Made by a program: the position numbers and the translations under genes. A stretch of DNA of 64,000 nucleotides. Origin: UMGS1470 sp051889215 (GTDB taxonomy: Bacteria > Bacillota > Clostridia > Christensenellales > UBA1242). The stretch is from NCBI GenBank assembly GCA_051889215.1, contig JBJFDC010000003.1, forward strand, positions 13,182 through 77,181, read 5' to 3'. The notes below the pieces were generated by a model. It searched no databases and had not been told where the DNA came from. It worked only from the letters and a program-made list of their open reading frames with translations. The first letter of the stretch is position 1. Each line of letters begins with the position of its first letter. This document shows, one piece after another, positions 9,101 to 19,136 of the stretch.

Positions 9101-11349
9101 TCGTCGCCTTCAACAAGTCCAAAAACCTCATAATCAAGCACAGGATCGCCATCGCCATATGATTTTGAAGCGGGCTTTGCTTCAATTTTTATATCTTTTG
9201 GAATTATATGAACAAAAGCCGCAGTCAAAACAATGTCATAGTTTGGATTTTTCAAACTGCCGATTGAAATGATGTAGGTTCCAACTTGATTTGATGAAAT
9301 TCCCAGTTTTCCAACAAGTGTGTCAGAAGCAATGAGTCCTGTTGCCTCATAATCAATTTGAATTTCCTCTCCATAGCAAAAAGTTTGGTCGTGGGTCACA
9401 ACATTTGCAGTTTTTGGCATGATTGTGCCATAAAGAACAGAAGTCGTCAACCCCGAATAATAGTTTTTTGCGTCTTCACCCAAAATTTTTACATTTGTGA
9501 TTTGGACTTCTTTGTTCACTCCAACATTTGGGTCTTTGAAATTTGCTTCAAATGTCACATTGACATCGTCCCCCAAAACAATGTTTGATTGTGTTGCAAA
9601 AATTTGAGCATTTTTTGTTTTGTCATATGTCTTTGCAACAACGCCGACATCGCTAAATTTTATTTCGCGTTTTTGAATAACAAATGTTGCGCCGACAAAA
9701 TTAATTTTGTAATTTGGATTTTGTGAAACCAAATTTCCTTCAAGAATGCCATATTCTCCAGCGTTTTCACCTTGTTCTCTCGACAAAGTTCCAGAAACAT
9801 TTTCTCCCTCAACAAGCCCACTGGCCAAAAAAGTCAGTTTTGGATCACTGTCTCCATAAATCTTTGAAAGAGCGTTCGCTTTTATCTCGAGTGGTCTTTG
9901 AGTGATTGTTGCAGTTGTTGTGGGAATATAGTTTGTGAGTTTATATAAATTCGCGTCGCTTCCCGAAAGAGTTGGGATTGAAGAGAACTCAATTGTTTTT
10001 TGTTCACCAATGCTGCTCGTCACAAAATTTGCAACAAGATTTTCCACTTTGACGTCGTGAGAATTTTCGACGCCATCAAAAACAACGTTCTCAATTTCGG
10101 CCTTTGTTGTTGCATCATAGAGTTTTGATTTGACGATGATTTCTTGAATTTGAATTGTTTTTGTGAATTTTGCCTTGATTTGTTGATTGTTCTCAACTTT
10201 AAAAGTGTAGATTTTGTCACTTGAAACAATTTCACCATTGTTTTCCCAGCCAACAAATTCAAATCCGTCATTCTCCGAAAATGAAAGGGTTGCATAGTCT
10301 CCAACAAAATATTTTCCCTCTCCAAAAAACTTTGCAGGACTATCAAAATCTTTTTCGATGACAATATTTGTTTGTTCGACATCGAGGGCAAAAGTGATTG
10401 AATCAGAATATAGATATTCGCCAGACAAAGAGCTTTTTCGACATTTTGCGCGAACAACAATTTTCGCACCTTTTGGCGCATCGCCATTCACATATAGATA
10501 ACTATCAACAACTTGGGCATAACTTTGTCCCTCAACTATTTCAAAAGTTATTTTGTGAATTTTTTTGTAATACTGAAAATATTGAGAGTTTGAACTTTGC
10601 CCAACAATCAAGTTTGTTGCCGAGAGTTTGAGAACTTGTCCAATTTTGAGCGATTGACTTTCTGTTTGAATCACGCACTCGTTCAAGTTTGTGGCAAAAA
10701 ACACGGTTGGTTCAAATATACAAAACTTTGCAGCGTTAATTCTGTTTGTCTCTTCGCGATTTTCAAAATAATAAATTATTTTTTCTGTGTCAGCAGGAAG
10801 AGAAACAAGTTCAGTTTCAACCCAATCGGGTTCATAAACCGAGGAATTTGAAGAAACTTTTTCTGATGAAAGCGTCAAACTTTTGTATGTTTTGCCACCG
10901 GCAACGACCTCAATGGTGACGTCGACCTTGCTTCGTGCCTCATTGTTTAGAGCCAAAAGTCCGCAACTTGCCTTGAAAGACATTTGCCCTGCCGAGATGA
11001 TTTTTTGCATTTCTGAACTTGGATAAATTTCGCAAACCCCAGAACTTTTTGCCTTGGTCAAAGATGTGTTTTTTCCTGTTATGTAATTATATTTGTTAAC
11101 AGTTTCGCCATTTTTGTTTATGTAATTCTTGTCAGATGCAATCGCTTGTGCGTTTTGCATTGTCGACTCGCCTTTTGAGTTCGTGAAATAACTTGCGGGA
11201 TTGTTTCCCGAATATCCAACAAGAACAAATTGCGCTCCATCTGTTCCGGCAATATCTGCCTGAACTTCATCAATTTTTGGCAATAAAAGAGTTATGCCAC
11301 ATGTGAGCATTGTCATGAATATAATGAACATGCAAAACAGTTTTTTCAT
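6142..11349 (-). CDS. Giant cell-surface protein with MBG and YDG repeats
   Basis: 1735 residues from the ATG at 11349, which has a GGAG site upstream. A signal peptide (MKKLFCMFIIFMTMLTCGITLLL) is followed by a lectin-like N-terminal region, an InlB-like B-repeat (about residues 350-410, ending VENNQQIKAKFTK), and about 15 Ig-like modules. I count 11 MBG-type repeats (KxYGDxDP start, REGENVGxY middle, NYxIxFV end) and 4 YDG-type repeats (KTYDGTT). The C-terminus is one membrane helix and a basic tail (FNKKRKQTKK); there is no LPXTG motif, so it is probably held by the membrane helix. Last gene of an ABC exporter operon, 7 nt after the Big_2 protein. Adhesion or matrix contact is the usual proposal for such proteins; the ligand is unknown. 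Confidence 0.85.
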   Translation of the reverse strand: MKKLFCMFIIFMTMLTCGITLLLPKIDEVQADIAGTDGAQFVLVGYSGNNPASYFTNSKGESTMQNAQAIASDKNYINKNGETVNKYNYITGKNTSLTKAKSSGVCEIYPSSEMQKIISAGQMSFKASCGLLALNNEARSKVDVTIEVVAGGKTYKSLTLSSEKVSSNSSVYEPDWVETELVSLPADTEKIIYYFENREETNRINAAKFCIFEPTVFFATNLNECVIQTESQSLKIGQVLKLSATNLIVGQSSNSQYFQYYKKIHKITFEIVEGQSYAQVVDSYLYVNGDAPKGAKIVVRAKCRKSSLSGEYLYSDSITFALDVEQTNIVIEKDFDSPAKFFGEGKYFVGDYATLSFSENDGFEFVGWENNGEIVSSDKIYTFKVENNQQIKAKFTKTIQIQEIIVKSKLYDATTKAEIENVVFDGVENSHDVKVENLVANFVTSSIGEQKTIEFSSIPTLSGSDANLYKLTNYIPTTTATITQRPLEIKANALSKIYGDSDPKLTFLASGLVEGENVSGTLSREQGENAGEYGILEGNLVSQNPNYKINFVGATFVIQKREIKFSDVGVVAKTYDKTKNAQIFATQSNIVLGDDVNVTFEANFKDPNVGVNKEVQITNVKILGEDAKNYYSGLTTSVLYGTIMPKTANVVTHDQTFCYGEEIQIDYEATGLIASDTLVGKLGISSNQVGTYIISIGSLKNPNYDIVLTAAFVHIIPKDIKIEAKPASKSYGDGDPVLDYEVFGLVEGDELLGNIKREVGENVGLYQIEQGTLHNENYNIEFIPANFEIIARNAYVEFVANDKTYDGTTDVEYSFTLKNTLEKDGIVLQTDLKFEDSNVGDNKNIIINKIEIEGSNKQNYVLKYDENLIMASIFAKKVKITADSLQKTYGDDDPQLNLQFEGVIENEQIYGQLQRFEGEDVGKYNYEITQSMRLQNTNYELSLASDVSLEIKAKKIQVSICSAQKQFGDADPDFEYVCDENEFVFGQTFEGLLIGSATREMGEEIGRYCYTRGSISFGDNYEIEFISSGVLTITKREIEIEADSHSKIYGENDPIFSFSQTNIVPGVSSTIKLKREKGENVGTYKITYDSLDDPHYNINFVSGKLEIIPCEISVKAEDTFKYFSENDPVVEFVLYYGSLQFDEELGDILCGEISREAGEDVGEYMFSQGTLTAGGNYILTFVPGKLCIYAQELNIKILDVTKYYGDSDPVFDYEILSGDKNVVLSGKAKRRYGEDVGEYVIEVGTLSTPANYKFKYTCGLLTILPRQIEVTAIPASKIYGESDPEFVYEITSGTLVNPNDLSGGIYRENVGVKIYENVGKYPLLSSLNNPNYEISYVGNNLSINQREVVVSTQNVSSIYGEEISTEFDYVLDGEILAGDTLTGGLYKTEGEDAGRYPIRCNINLGRNYKVRYIQAYYDILPRALVVSLGANQKIYSNPDPCFNLQILQGELVLGEQLEWEVQRDASEDVGEYVLNVVSMDQNYEVHTRNSILVILAKDVKLNVEVLDKTYDGTTTCKIKNPIVSGLVDNEIMLDFDKNACANFASIEPGNDIAVSLQGFSLVGSKAKNYNLIMPTGLYADITYATLENQNVEVSTYSSTAMKYGTVLSVKDLQIGNEYAGKKIVQSMSVGLFDASGNTLVLDKALDMKINLKNLNNLNNIHVFGKNATGDYVELAYKIQGDNVLVSTSTFSEFIVVCDNENWIDIAVAVCVGVILGVALCALFISFNKKRKQTKK

Positions 11350-11356
11350 AACTCTC

Positions 11357-14300
11357 CTATCTTGGTTGTCTGATTTTTTGATAAGCTTGAGGATCGTCCT
11401 CAATTTTTGAGTCTGGCAAAATTTCAGTTTCGCCAGAAGGGAGTGAATATCCCGTCATTTCAAATGCAACTGGCACTCCGTAAATCTTGACCGCCCCTTC
11501 AATCTTGTAGGTCACATATTGATATGTCGAACTCATTTTCGTGATGTCAACATCAAGCACGCTTTCGTAAGTCAAAATTCCGTCATAACCCGCTTTGAAA
11601 GCAGTGATTCCTGCCATAAAGTAATATTTCCCGTTGTAATATTTTGTGAGGTGAGTTTGTTTCTTGATTATTTCGCGAAGTTGGGCTGTTGATTCGCCAA
11701 GTTCAGCGGCAATTGAATTGCCATTGATTTCATCAACATCAATCCAGTTCATGATTTTTATGTCACCTTCAAGTTTGAGTTTGCTGTGATTGCTTCCAAC
11801 CTCACCTTCTTGTTTTGGGTCGAACAAAATTGAGCTGAGATAAGATGATTTGAAAATGCAATCCCGAACAGTGACATCGGACGAAACACCGTCATCATTA
11901 ACTGAAATTGTGAGACCTCCAGAATATGAGTTTCTGATTATGCACCCAGCAAATGTCACTTGTACGCCATATGCTCTTGCTGCAAATATCGCATTTTCCA
12001 TAATGCTGTTTTTCACCAAAACATTTTTCACCATTTCCGCGCCCGTTGGGGTGTAAACAAGGAATGCACAACCTTTTCCTTCGAGCGAAGACAGCGAGGC
12101 ATTTTCGTCAAAACTTGTTCCTCTGATCTGCAAGTTGTCAATAACAACATTCGAGCCCATGACGACAAATCTGTTATAAGCCCTTTCAAGACCATTTTCG
12201 TCATAGTCTGGGAAAGTCAAATCAAGAAGATGTCCATTTCCATAGAATGATCTTGTGGTCGTGATTCCTTCTCTAACATTATAAACTATGTCGTCTTGAA
12301 TTACAATAGGCGTGTTGACCGCTTTCATTGCATATTGCAGTTGTTCTTTGCTATAGACATTGACTCCGTGAACAATGATAAAGGTATAACTATCTTTAAG
12401 GAACAATTCCTCGTTGTCAGAAAGTTGGTCTTGTGGTTGAACGGTCACCGTGAGTTCGCCCGCTCCACCAACAAATGTCAAAAGACCATTTTGATCAATT
12501 GTTGCAATGCTCGTGTTGCTTGAAGTCCAAATCAACTTTGCTTCATCTGAAGAAGGTGTGATTGATTTTATTCTCATCTGATAGGTGTTTGCAATTTGAA
12601 GTTGTCCATCTTGAGTTTTTACAAAGCCATTTCCAAAAACTCTATATCCTCCAATTCCGCAATCGTCATCAACAGCATCAAGTTCGAGTTCAATGTCACT
12701 GATAATAATTTTTATTCTGATTGTGATTTCGCAATAAATTTCAGGATTTTCAACAACATAAGCGCGAACAACAACGCTTCCCGGTTTGCTTCCCGCAAAC
12801 AATTTGCCAGAAGAATTTACTGTTGCAAGCGATTCGTCTGAAACGGTGTAGGCAACAGAAAATTCTTGTGCTCCATATGGCAAATAGTCAATTCCCAGTT
12901 GCATTGAATCTCTTGCAAAAATTGAATCTGGAACATTTTTGAACATAATGAGCGAAACTTCATTTGAATATTTGATTTTTATCGTTCGATAAATTTCGTG
13001 ATTGCTTTTGAGTTTGATGACGATGTTTGCTGTTCCATAATTTGAGAAAGTGACATGTCCATATTCATCAACTTGAGCAAGTTCAATATTCTCTGAAGAG
13101 AACTCAACATCTTTATTTGTCGCATCAAGCGGAAGAACAGAATAATTGATGCTGCATTCTGGTGAGGAAATATATAGAGATGTGTCGGTCACTATTTGTG
13201 ATGCAGGTTGCTCAACAATAATTTTGAACGCGCTTGTTGTGAATGAACAAACATTGAGTTTGAATGTCGCTTCTCCACCTGCACTTGCTCGCAATATCCC
13301 GTTTTCAAATTCCAAAACAGAAAGCGCGTCATAGTTTTTGTTCTCAACTTTTTCAATCATGACGATTTGTTGAACCTTAACATCTTTTGGAATGAAACTA
13401 ACAAGTTTAAATTCAAAAATTTCACCTGCAGTCATTTTGAGAGTTGAGCCAACAAATCCAGTTGTGTCAAATTTTGCATCGATAATTTTTCCGTCTGTGA
13501 AATAGAATGATATTGTTTTGGACGAGACGTTGTCAAAACTGTCATAAGCCCTAAAAGTTATATCAACCTTTCCGCCCTTCAAGAAATTTATTGTGCCATT
13601 TTGAATGCTTGCAATTTCTTGATTGCTGCTTTCATATTCAAATTTTTTTATGTGAGCATCACTTGGATATGGAGTGATTTCAAATCCGAGATTTCCAGTT
13701 CCAACAACTTTTGTGCCATACATTTCATCAAGTTGGCGCGACAAGTTTACGTCAATATTTTGAAGCAACTGAACAACCTCAATGTCAACAAATTGTTCAA
13801 CCGCCACACCATTCGTGTTCATAAAGGACACTCTCAATTTTGCTTTTCCGCCATGGTTTGCCTTTATTCTTCCATTTTCTTCAATAATCACAACTTGTTG
13901 TTCATCATTTTGCGGATTGTTTTCAACAACCTCATAAACAAGATTTGATTTGTCAAATTCAAAATCACTTGGATAATATTTTGAAACTGATAATGAAATA
14001 TAAGAATTTTTCAAAATCGTTATGTTTTGAGTGTTGAGTTCAAAATCTGAAAGCGCCAAATTTGTGCTGGTCACGAAAATGCTTTTTGAAACCTCGTCAT
14101 TTTGCGCATAAATTTTTACCTCAACTCGCCCCGCTTTGGAAAAGTTAATAACATTTCCTTCAAGCGTCGCAATGTCGGTTGGAACAATTTCAAAACGAAG
14201 CGTCTTGTTTGTTGCGTCTTCTGGCAAGACTTTTGCTTGAATTGCAAACTCTGTTTTTGATGTCAAAACATCATCATTTTCAACATATATTTGCTCGACA

Positions 14301-17300
14301 TTTTTATTTACGACAACGTTCAAAGTTTTTGTTATGCCGCTTGAAATGTCGACTCGAAGTTTTGCCGCACCACCCGCTTTTGCAATTATTTTGTGTCCAT
14401 CAATCGCCAAAATTTCATTATTTGAAAGATTTTCAATAAAAATTTGTGTGTTGGTCGTGTTGCTTGGAATCCATTTTGTGACTTCAATTTCAAATTCGTC
14501 ACCGATTTCCATTGTGATTTCTTGCTCGCAGTTCAGTTCGACTTTTGTCGCATTCCCACCGGTGTAGCGGACGCGATATAGCTTTGAAATCCCGCTCGTG
14601 TCATCAGCGGTTGCCCGAAGAACGACAATTCCACTTTGCATAAATTGCATTTTGTCTTCGTCGATATAGGCAATGTTGTTCAATTTTTCGCCAGCACTTG
14701 AAAAACTTTCAAATATTTCAAAATTAATTTTTTGATTTGTTGCGTCGAGCGGAAGCACAGAATATGTCAAATTCACACTTGATAGAGCAGTTTGAAACTC
14801 TCCCCCAACATAATCAAGTTCACTCAAAATCTCAAAACTTTGAACGAGTTTGACAACTTCGACATTGATTTTGTGATAAGCAATAACGCTTCCAATTTTG
14901 TCAAAGAAATATATATCAACATTGGTTTTTCCGGTTTTTATTGAAGTGAGAACATTTGAATTAAGAGTCAAAATTTCCTCATTTTCAATTTCAATCGAAT
15001 AGGAGTCATAGTTTTGACAGAATGACGAAATATCCAAAACCAATTTTTCTCCAATTTGGACAACAACATCTTTGTTGGTTGGAGTTATGGACGAAGTGGA
15101 TTTGTCAATTTTTTCAATCCAAAAAGAATATGTTATGTTTTTGTCCGCAACACATCTAGCAATAATTTCGACAATTCCATTTTGTTTGAATATCAAAGTG
15201 TCGTTTTCAATTTCTGCAACATCAGAACCAACAACTTCAAATTCGACAGATTTGTCTGTTGTGTCATATGGAAGAACGGTTGACGACAAGGCAATCGAAC
15301 TTTTTGTCGTTTGAATGTTTGACGGATAAACAACAAGTGTTTGTGGCAATCTTATGACCTCAATATCGAAAACATATTGACAAGTCGAAACATTGACATA
15401 GAGTGTGCATGTTCCGCCAGAAATTGCTTTTGGCTTTCCATCAATAATGTCCAAAACTTTGTTTGAACTGATTGATGAAGTCGTCTGATTTGCAATTTGA
15501 TAGGTGACGTTCTTGAGAATTGCATTTTTTGGAAAAGTCGAAAGAACCTCAACCTCAAATGAGTCCCCAACAAAAATTTCACTTGGAATTTCTGATAGTG
15601 TTGCGCTGATTGGATTTGGTCCAACATATTTAACCTGAACTTGAATGTTGGCTTTTGTGTCCTCGCTTTTTCCAGTTATGATTGCAGTCCCTTTTGAACT
15701 GAATTTTATGCTTTGTCCAAAAATGACAGCCGGGCCTTGAGAAACCTCCCATTCAACATTTTTGTTGGACACATCATTTGGATAAACAAAATAGTCAAAT
15801 GCAAAAGTTGGTTGACCCGTGATATAAATATCGTCTTGCTTGTCCAAATCGCATATAAATTCAATTTTTTGAACAAAACTTTTTACTTCAATCAAAACTT
15901 CAAACGTCTTTATGCTGCCGTCAAAAAGGGTGACTTGAATTTCAATTTCAGCCCTGCCGCCGTGAAGGGCAACAATTTCTCCATTGCTTTCAGAAATGAC
16001 ATCTCCGTCACTTATGTTGCAAGATTGATTTTTTATGGTTATCGAAACATTCTTTGCTGTCGCTCCGCTTGGTTTAAAATCAAATTTTGGAATATAGGAC
16101 TCGCCAACAACCAGTTCGACCTCGCTTTCAAAAAGTTGTGCCGATTGAGAATAGCCATCGGTGAAAATCACTTTGATTGTCTTTGAAATGTCGGAATAAT
16201 CTTGGTTTGCATAAACCAAAATTTCAACTTCAACCACTCCGCTTTCAACTTTTTGAACAACGCCATCATGACTTACTGTTGCTTTTGTTTCGTCGCTTGA
16301 ATGAAAGAAAAAGTCTTTGTTTGTTGAAATTTGAGGATAAGCTTTTGGCTCAAGTTTAACCAAGTTTTCAGCAACATAAATCTCATCGGCAAGAACAATG
16401 CTTTCGGCAGGATATGTGACGTTGACAAGAATTGTTTTTTCAATCCACTCCGAACTTGATTTTTGAGCTCTCAATCGAATTGTTGTTGAACCTGTTGAAA
16501 AAACTTGCAAATAATTGTTTTCATCAACTGTGCAAATTTCAGGATTGTCACTTTTGATTTCAACATTGTTAAGCGACAAACTTTTTGGAGTGACAGAAAT
16601 TTCAATAAATCTTGCCGCATCAGAAAGCGAGGTGTTTATTATTGCATCTTCAATAAAAATGTCATCAACAAAACCATTGGTTGACTTGATGGATATGGTC
16701 TTTGACATGGTTTTGTTATGGTCCTCAATGGTGATTTGGACTTGTCCCGCTTTTTGGAAAGTGACATAACCCTTTTTGCTAACCGTGGCGATGGAAGTGT
16801 CAGAAGAAGTATAAATTAATTCAGTTTGTGTTGCATCGGCAGGATATGTTTTTGTTTTTATTTGATAGTCCAGTTCACTGACGACAACATTTTCTTCTGT
16901 CACCGAAAAACTTGTTATCGGTTTGACGACAAGGATAGACAAAAATTTTGTTATGCCGCTGAATGTTTCTGTTGCACTGAGCGTGACATATCCCGGGCTA
17001 ATTGCATTCAAAAAACCATTTTCAGAAATTGTTGCGACATTTGTGTCATATGATTTATATTCAATTTCTTTGTTTTCCGCCTCGACTGGAAGCACGGTTG
17101 CTTGAAGAGCAATCATTTCACCAACGTTCACCACTTCTTTTGGCGAATAAAAGTCAAGGTCATGAGCAACATCATCATATACATAGAAATAACAACTTGC
17201 TTTTTTGTTTCCGTCCTCTGTTGTTGCTGTGATATAGCATTTTCCATATCCGACAAAAATAACAACGCCTTTGTCGTCAACCGTGGCAACATTTTCATTG

Positions 17301-17521
17301 TCACTTTTCCAAGTTATGTTTTTGTTTGAAGCATTTTCAGGAGTCAAAGTCGCGTTTAGCGAAAAACTTTCCCCGATTTTTCCAGACGAGGTTTCGGCAT
17401 TGAGTGATATGGCGTCAACAGGAACTGGCACAAAACCCGTGACAGTGTTCACAGTGAAGTTCAAAACAACAATAATAACCAGCGGTATTGCAATCATCAA
17501 AAATATCAAAAGTTTTTTCAT
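11357..17521 (-). CDS. Giant cell-surface protein with Big_2 Ig-like repeats and a C-terminal beta-helix
   Basis: 2054 residues from the ATG at 17521 (GAGGTG site upstream). An N-terminal hydrophobic helix (LLIFLMIAIPLVIIVVLNF) serves as signal or anchor. Most of the protein is a string of Big_2-type Ig-like domains, each with a hallmark such as PENASNKNITWKSDN, then VATVDDKGVV and GYGKCYITATT; about 18 to 20 units by eye, several degenerate. The last roughly 330 residues are different: a right-handed parallel beta-helix pattern (DDIVYNVREGI...VVIDNLQIRG...NVLVKNSIMENA) as in pectate-lyase-like or adhesin folds. No sorting signal. Its start lies 1 nt after the permease stop, so translation is likely coupled. 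It may be a surface adhesin or polysaccharide-binding protein; no catalytic residues can be assigned. Confidence 0.85.
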   Translation of the reverse strand: MKKLLIFLMIAIPLVIIVVLNFTVNTVTGFVPVPVDAISLNAETSSGKIGESFSLNATLTPENASNKNITWKSDNENVATVDDKGVVIFVGYGKCYITATTEDGNKKASCYFYVYDDVAHDLDFYSPKEVVNVGEMIALQATVLPVEAENKEIEYKSYDTNVATISENGFLNAISPGYVTLSATETFSGITKFLSILVVKPITSFSVTEENVVVSELDYQIKTKTYPADATQTELIYTSSDTSIATVSKKGYVTFQKAGQVQITIEDHNKTMSKTISIKSTNGFVDDIFIEDAIINTSLSDAARFIEISVTPKSLSLNNVEIKSDNPEICTVDENNYLQVFSTGSTTIRLRAQKSSSEWIEKTILVNVTYPAESIVLADEIYVAENLVKLEPKAYPQISTNKDFFFHSSDETKATVSHDGVVQKVESGVVEVEILVYANQDYSDISKTIKVIFTDGYSQSAQLFESEVELVVGESYIPKFDFKPSGATAKNVSITIKNQSCNISDGDVISESNGEIVALHGGRAEIEIQVTLFDGSIKTFEVLIEVKSFVQKIEFICDLDKQDDIYITGQPTFAFDYFVYPNDVSNKNVEWEVSQGPAVIFGQSIKFSSKGTAIITGKSEDTKANIQVQVKYVGPNPISATLSEIPSEIFVGDSFEVEVLSTFPKNAILKNVTYQIANQTTSSISSNKVLDIIDGKPKAISGGTCTLYVNVSTCQYVFDIEVIRLPQTLVVYPSNIQTTKSSIALSSTVLPYDTTDKSVEFEVVGSDVAEIENDTLIFKQNGIVEIIARCVADKNITYSFWIEKIDKSTSSITPTNKDVVVQIGEKLVLDISSFCQNYDSYSIEIENEEILTLNSNVLTSIKTGKTNVDIYFFDKIGSVIAYHKINVEVVKLVQSFEILSELDYVGGEFQTALSSVNLTYSVLPLDATNQKINFEIFESFSSAGEKLNNIAYIDEDKMQFMQSGIVVLRATADDTSGISKLYRVRYTGGNATKVELNCEQEITMEIGDEFEIEVTKWIPSNTTNTQIFIENLSNNEILAIDGHKIIAKAGGAAKLRVDISSGITKTLNVVVNKNVEQIYVENDDVLTSKTEFAIQAKVLPEDATNKTLRFEIVPTDIATLEGNVINFSKAGRVEVKIYAQNDEVSKSIFVTSTNLALSDFELNTQNITILKNSYISLSVSKYYPSDFEFDKSNLVYEVVENNPQNDEQQVVIIEENGRIKANHGGKAKLRVSFMNTNGVAVEQFVDIEVVQLLQNIDVNLSRQLDEMYGTKVVGTGNLGFEITPYPSDAHIKKFEYESSNQEIASIQNGTINFLKGGKVDITFRAYDSFDNVSSKTISFYFTDGKIIDAKFDTTGFVGSTLKMTAGEIFEFKLVSFIPKDVKVQQIVMIEKVENKNYDALSVLEFENGILRASAGGEATFKLNVCSFTTSAFKIIVEQPASQIVTDTSLYISSPECSINYSVLPLDATNKDVEFSSENIELAQVDEYGHVTFSNYGTANIVIKLKSNHEIYRTIKIKYSNEVSLIMFKNVPDSIFARDSMQLGIDYLPYGAQEFSVAYTVSDESLATVNSSGKLFAGSKPGSVVVRAYVVENPEIYCEITIRIKIIISDIELELDAVDDDCGIGGYRVFGNGFVKTQDGQLQIANTYQMRIKSITPSSDEAKLIWTSSNTSIATIDQNGLLTFVGGAGELTVTVQPQDQLSDNEELFLKDSYTFIIVHGVNVYSKEQLQYAMKAVNTPIVIQDDIVYNVREGITTTRSFYGNGHLLDLTFPDYDENGLERAYNRFVVMGSNVVIDNLQIRGTSFDENASLSSLEGKGCAFLVYTPTGAEMVKNVLVKNSIMENAIFAARAYGVQVTFAGCIIRNSYSGGLTISVNDDGVSSDVTVRDCIFKSSYLSSILFDPKQEGEVGSNHSKLKLEGDIKIMNWIDVDEINGNSIAAELGESTAQLREIIKKQTHLTKYYNGKYYFMAGITAFKAGYDGILTYESVLDVDITKMSSTYQYVTYKIEGAVKIYGVPVAFEMTGYSLPSGETEILPDSKIEDDPQAYQKIRQPR

Positions 17522-17522
17522 A

Positions 17523-19136
17523 TCACACCTCAATCCTTTGATATTTTTTCTCAAGACCAAAGAATAATCTAAACACTTCAATTATGCAAAATGGCACAGA
17601 AAATCCAAACAGCACAAGAGTTGAAGCGGAAACTGAAACAAAAATGCTCAAAACAATTCCTGCAATTCCCAAAATTGTCGCAATGACAAACCCGATACCC
17701 AAACTTGTTGAAATATTTGAATTTGTGCCAACCATTTCTTTTGAACCAACATAAATAAATTTTGGTTTTTTGATATCAATGCTGATGGATTTGGCGATGT
17801 TGCCAACCATGACTATTCCAACTCCGCCAAAAACAATCATCGCCTCGCTTATACTCAAAAACCCAGCCAACCAAAGCACGAGACATGACACGAGAGTTGA
17901 CGGAATGATGACCAGGCAATACATAAAGAATTTGACAGCGATTTGTTTTGTGAAAGAAACAGGAATGATTTTTGAGTGGAAAAAGTTTTCACCTTCTCTT
18001 GTCACACTGCTCGCAGCAAATGAAGAGCCAACGCTCAAAAACATTATCAAAATCAAAACCGCCACTCCCGGAAGAACGCCCGAGCCCAGTTTTGAAATTC
18101 CAATATTGGTTGCGATTGAACTTGAAAAATAAACCATGAGCGGGGTTGTTATTGCAATCGTGAGATATTGAAAAGAATAGTTGACGGAACGGAATATATT
18201 CAAAAACTCTCTTTTGAAAAGCGCCCTTGTTGGAGACATTGCAACAACTTTTGTGTTTTTCTTGAATGCCCCTGTTGGACTTTCGAGGTTTGAGATGAGA
18301 ATTTTGTAATACCATTTTTTTGCAAAAAGATAGACAAGCCCCCCAAAAAACAAACAAATTGATAAATAAACAAAAAAACTTGCAAAAAAATGCTTTAGTG
18401 TTGCGATGTTCCTAAAAAGCACTTGAACGTAGAAATGACTTGCAAAATATTTTATATTCTCAACAAGTTCGCTTCCCAAAAGACTCGTGTAGTCCGATGT
18501 CTGCAAAACTGTGAGAACAACTTTCAAAAGAACAGAATAAGCATAAAACCCTGCTGCGACAAACAGGACATATAGACAAATCATAACAACAAACTTGTTG
18601 CGAAGAAACGACACGACATACATTGTTGGAATTGAGAGCAACATTGAAAGAAAGAACGGAACCAATGACATCAACAAAACATCAACCGGAATCATGCAAT
18701 AAAATCCAGCACCCGCTCCAGTCTTTACCCCAAACAAAATGAGGACAGGAAGACCGAGCACAAAAGCAAAAACAAGTTCTTTAATAAACAAATATGTAAT
18801 TTTTGACAGAATTATTGCTGTTCCAGAAACTGGCAGCTTGAGCTTGTCTTCGTCTGGCGAAAAGAAAAGTGTTTTTGTCGTTATGCCGACGCCAAACAAA
18901 AGTTGAACAATTTGCGCCATAAACACAAAAAAAATCAAAAACTCGCCTTCAAGGTTTGTTTCTTTTGCCATTGACAACACACCATCAAAAGCAAACAGCA
19001 TCAGTCCAACAAACACCCCAAAAACAATCAATCCCAAAAAAAGTTTCAAAATCAATGAAAAAACTTTGGCGCCACTTTTTGTGCGTCTTGAACTGTTCAG
19101 AAATTCAAGTTTGAGCAGAGTCAAATATTGTTTCAT
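17523..19136 (-). CDS. ABC exporter permease
   Basis: 537 residues, very hydrophobic, with about 12 predicted membrane helices in two similar halves and a cytoplasmic segment between them (SNLESPTGAFKKNTKVVAMSPTRALFKREFLNIFRSV). This architecture fits the putative ABC-exporter permease family of Bacillota. Its ATG overlaps the stop of the ATPase gene by one base, so the two are translationally coupled and form one transporter. Two giant surface proteins follow in the same operon. Family members have unproven substrates; the context suggests a link to the envelope or to export or handling of the surface proteins, which is inference, since both giants carry their own N-terminal secretion signals. 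Confidence 0.82.
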   Translation of the reverse strand: MKQYLTLLKLEFLNSSRRTKSGAKVFSLILKLFLGLIVFGVFVGLMLFAFDGVLSMAKETNLEGEFLIFFVFMAQIVQLLFGVGITTKTLFFSPDEDKLKLPVSGTAIILSKITYLFIKELVFAFVLGLPVLILFGVKTGAGAGFYCMIPVDVLLMSLVPFFLSMLLSIPTMYVVSFLRNKFVVMICLYVLFVAAGFYAYSVLLKVVLTVLQTSDYTSLLGSELVENIKYFASHFYVQVLFRNIATLKHFFASFFVYLSICLFFGGLVYLFAKKWYYKILISNLESPTGAFKKNTKVVAMSPTRALFKREFLNIFRSVNYSFQYLTIAITTPLMVYFSSSIATNIGISKLGSGVLPGVAVLILIMFLSVGSSFAASSVTREGENFFHSKIIPVSFTKQIAVKFFMYCLVIIPSTLVSCLVLWLAGFLSISEAMIVFGGVGIVMVGNIAKSISIDIKKPKFIYVGSKEMVGTNSNISTSLGIGFVIATILGIAGIVLSIFVSVSASTLVLFGFSVPFCIIEVFRLFFGLEKKYQRIEV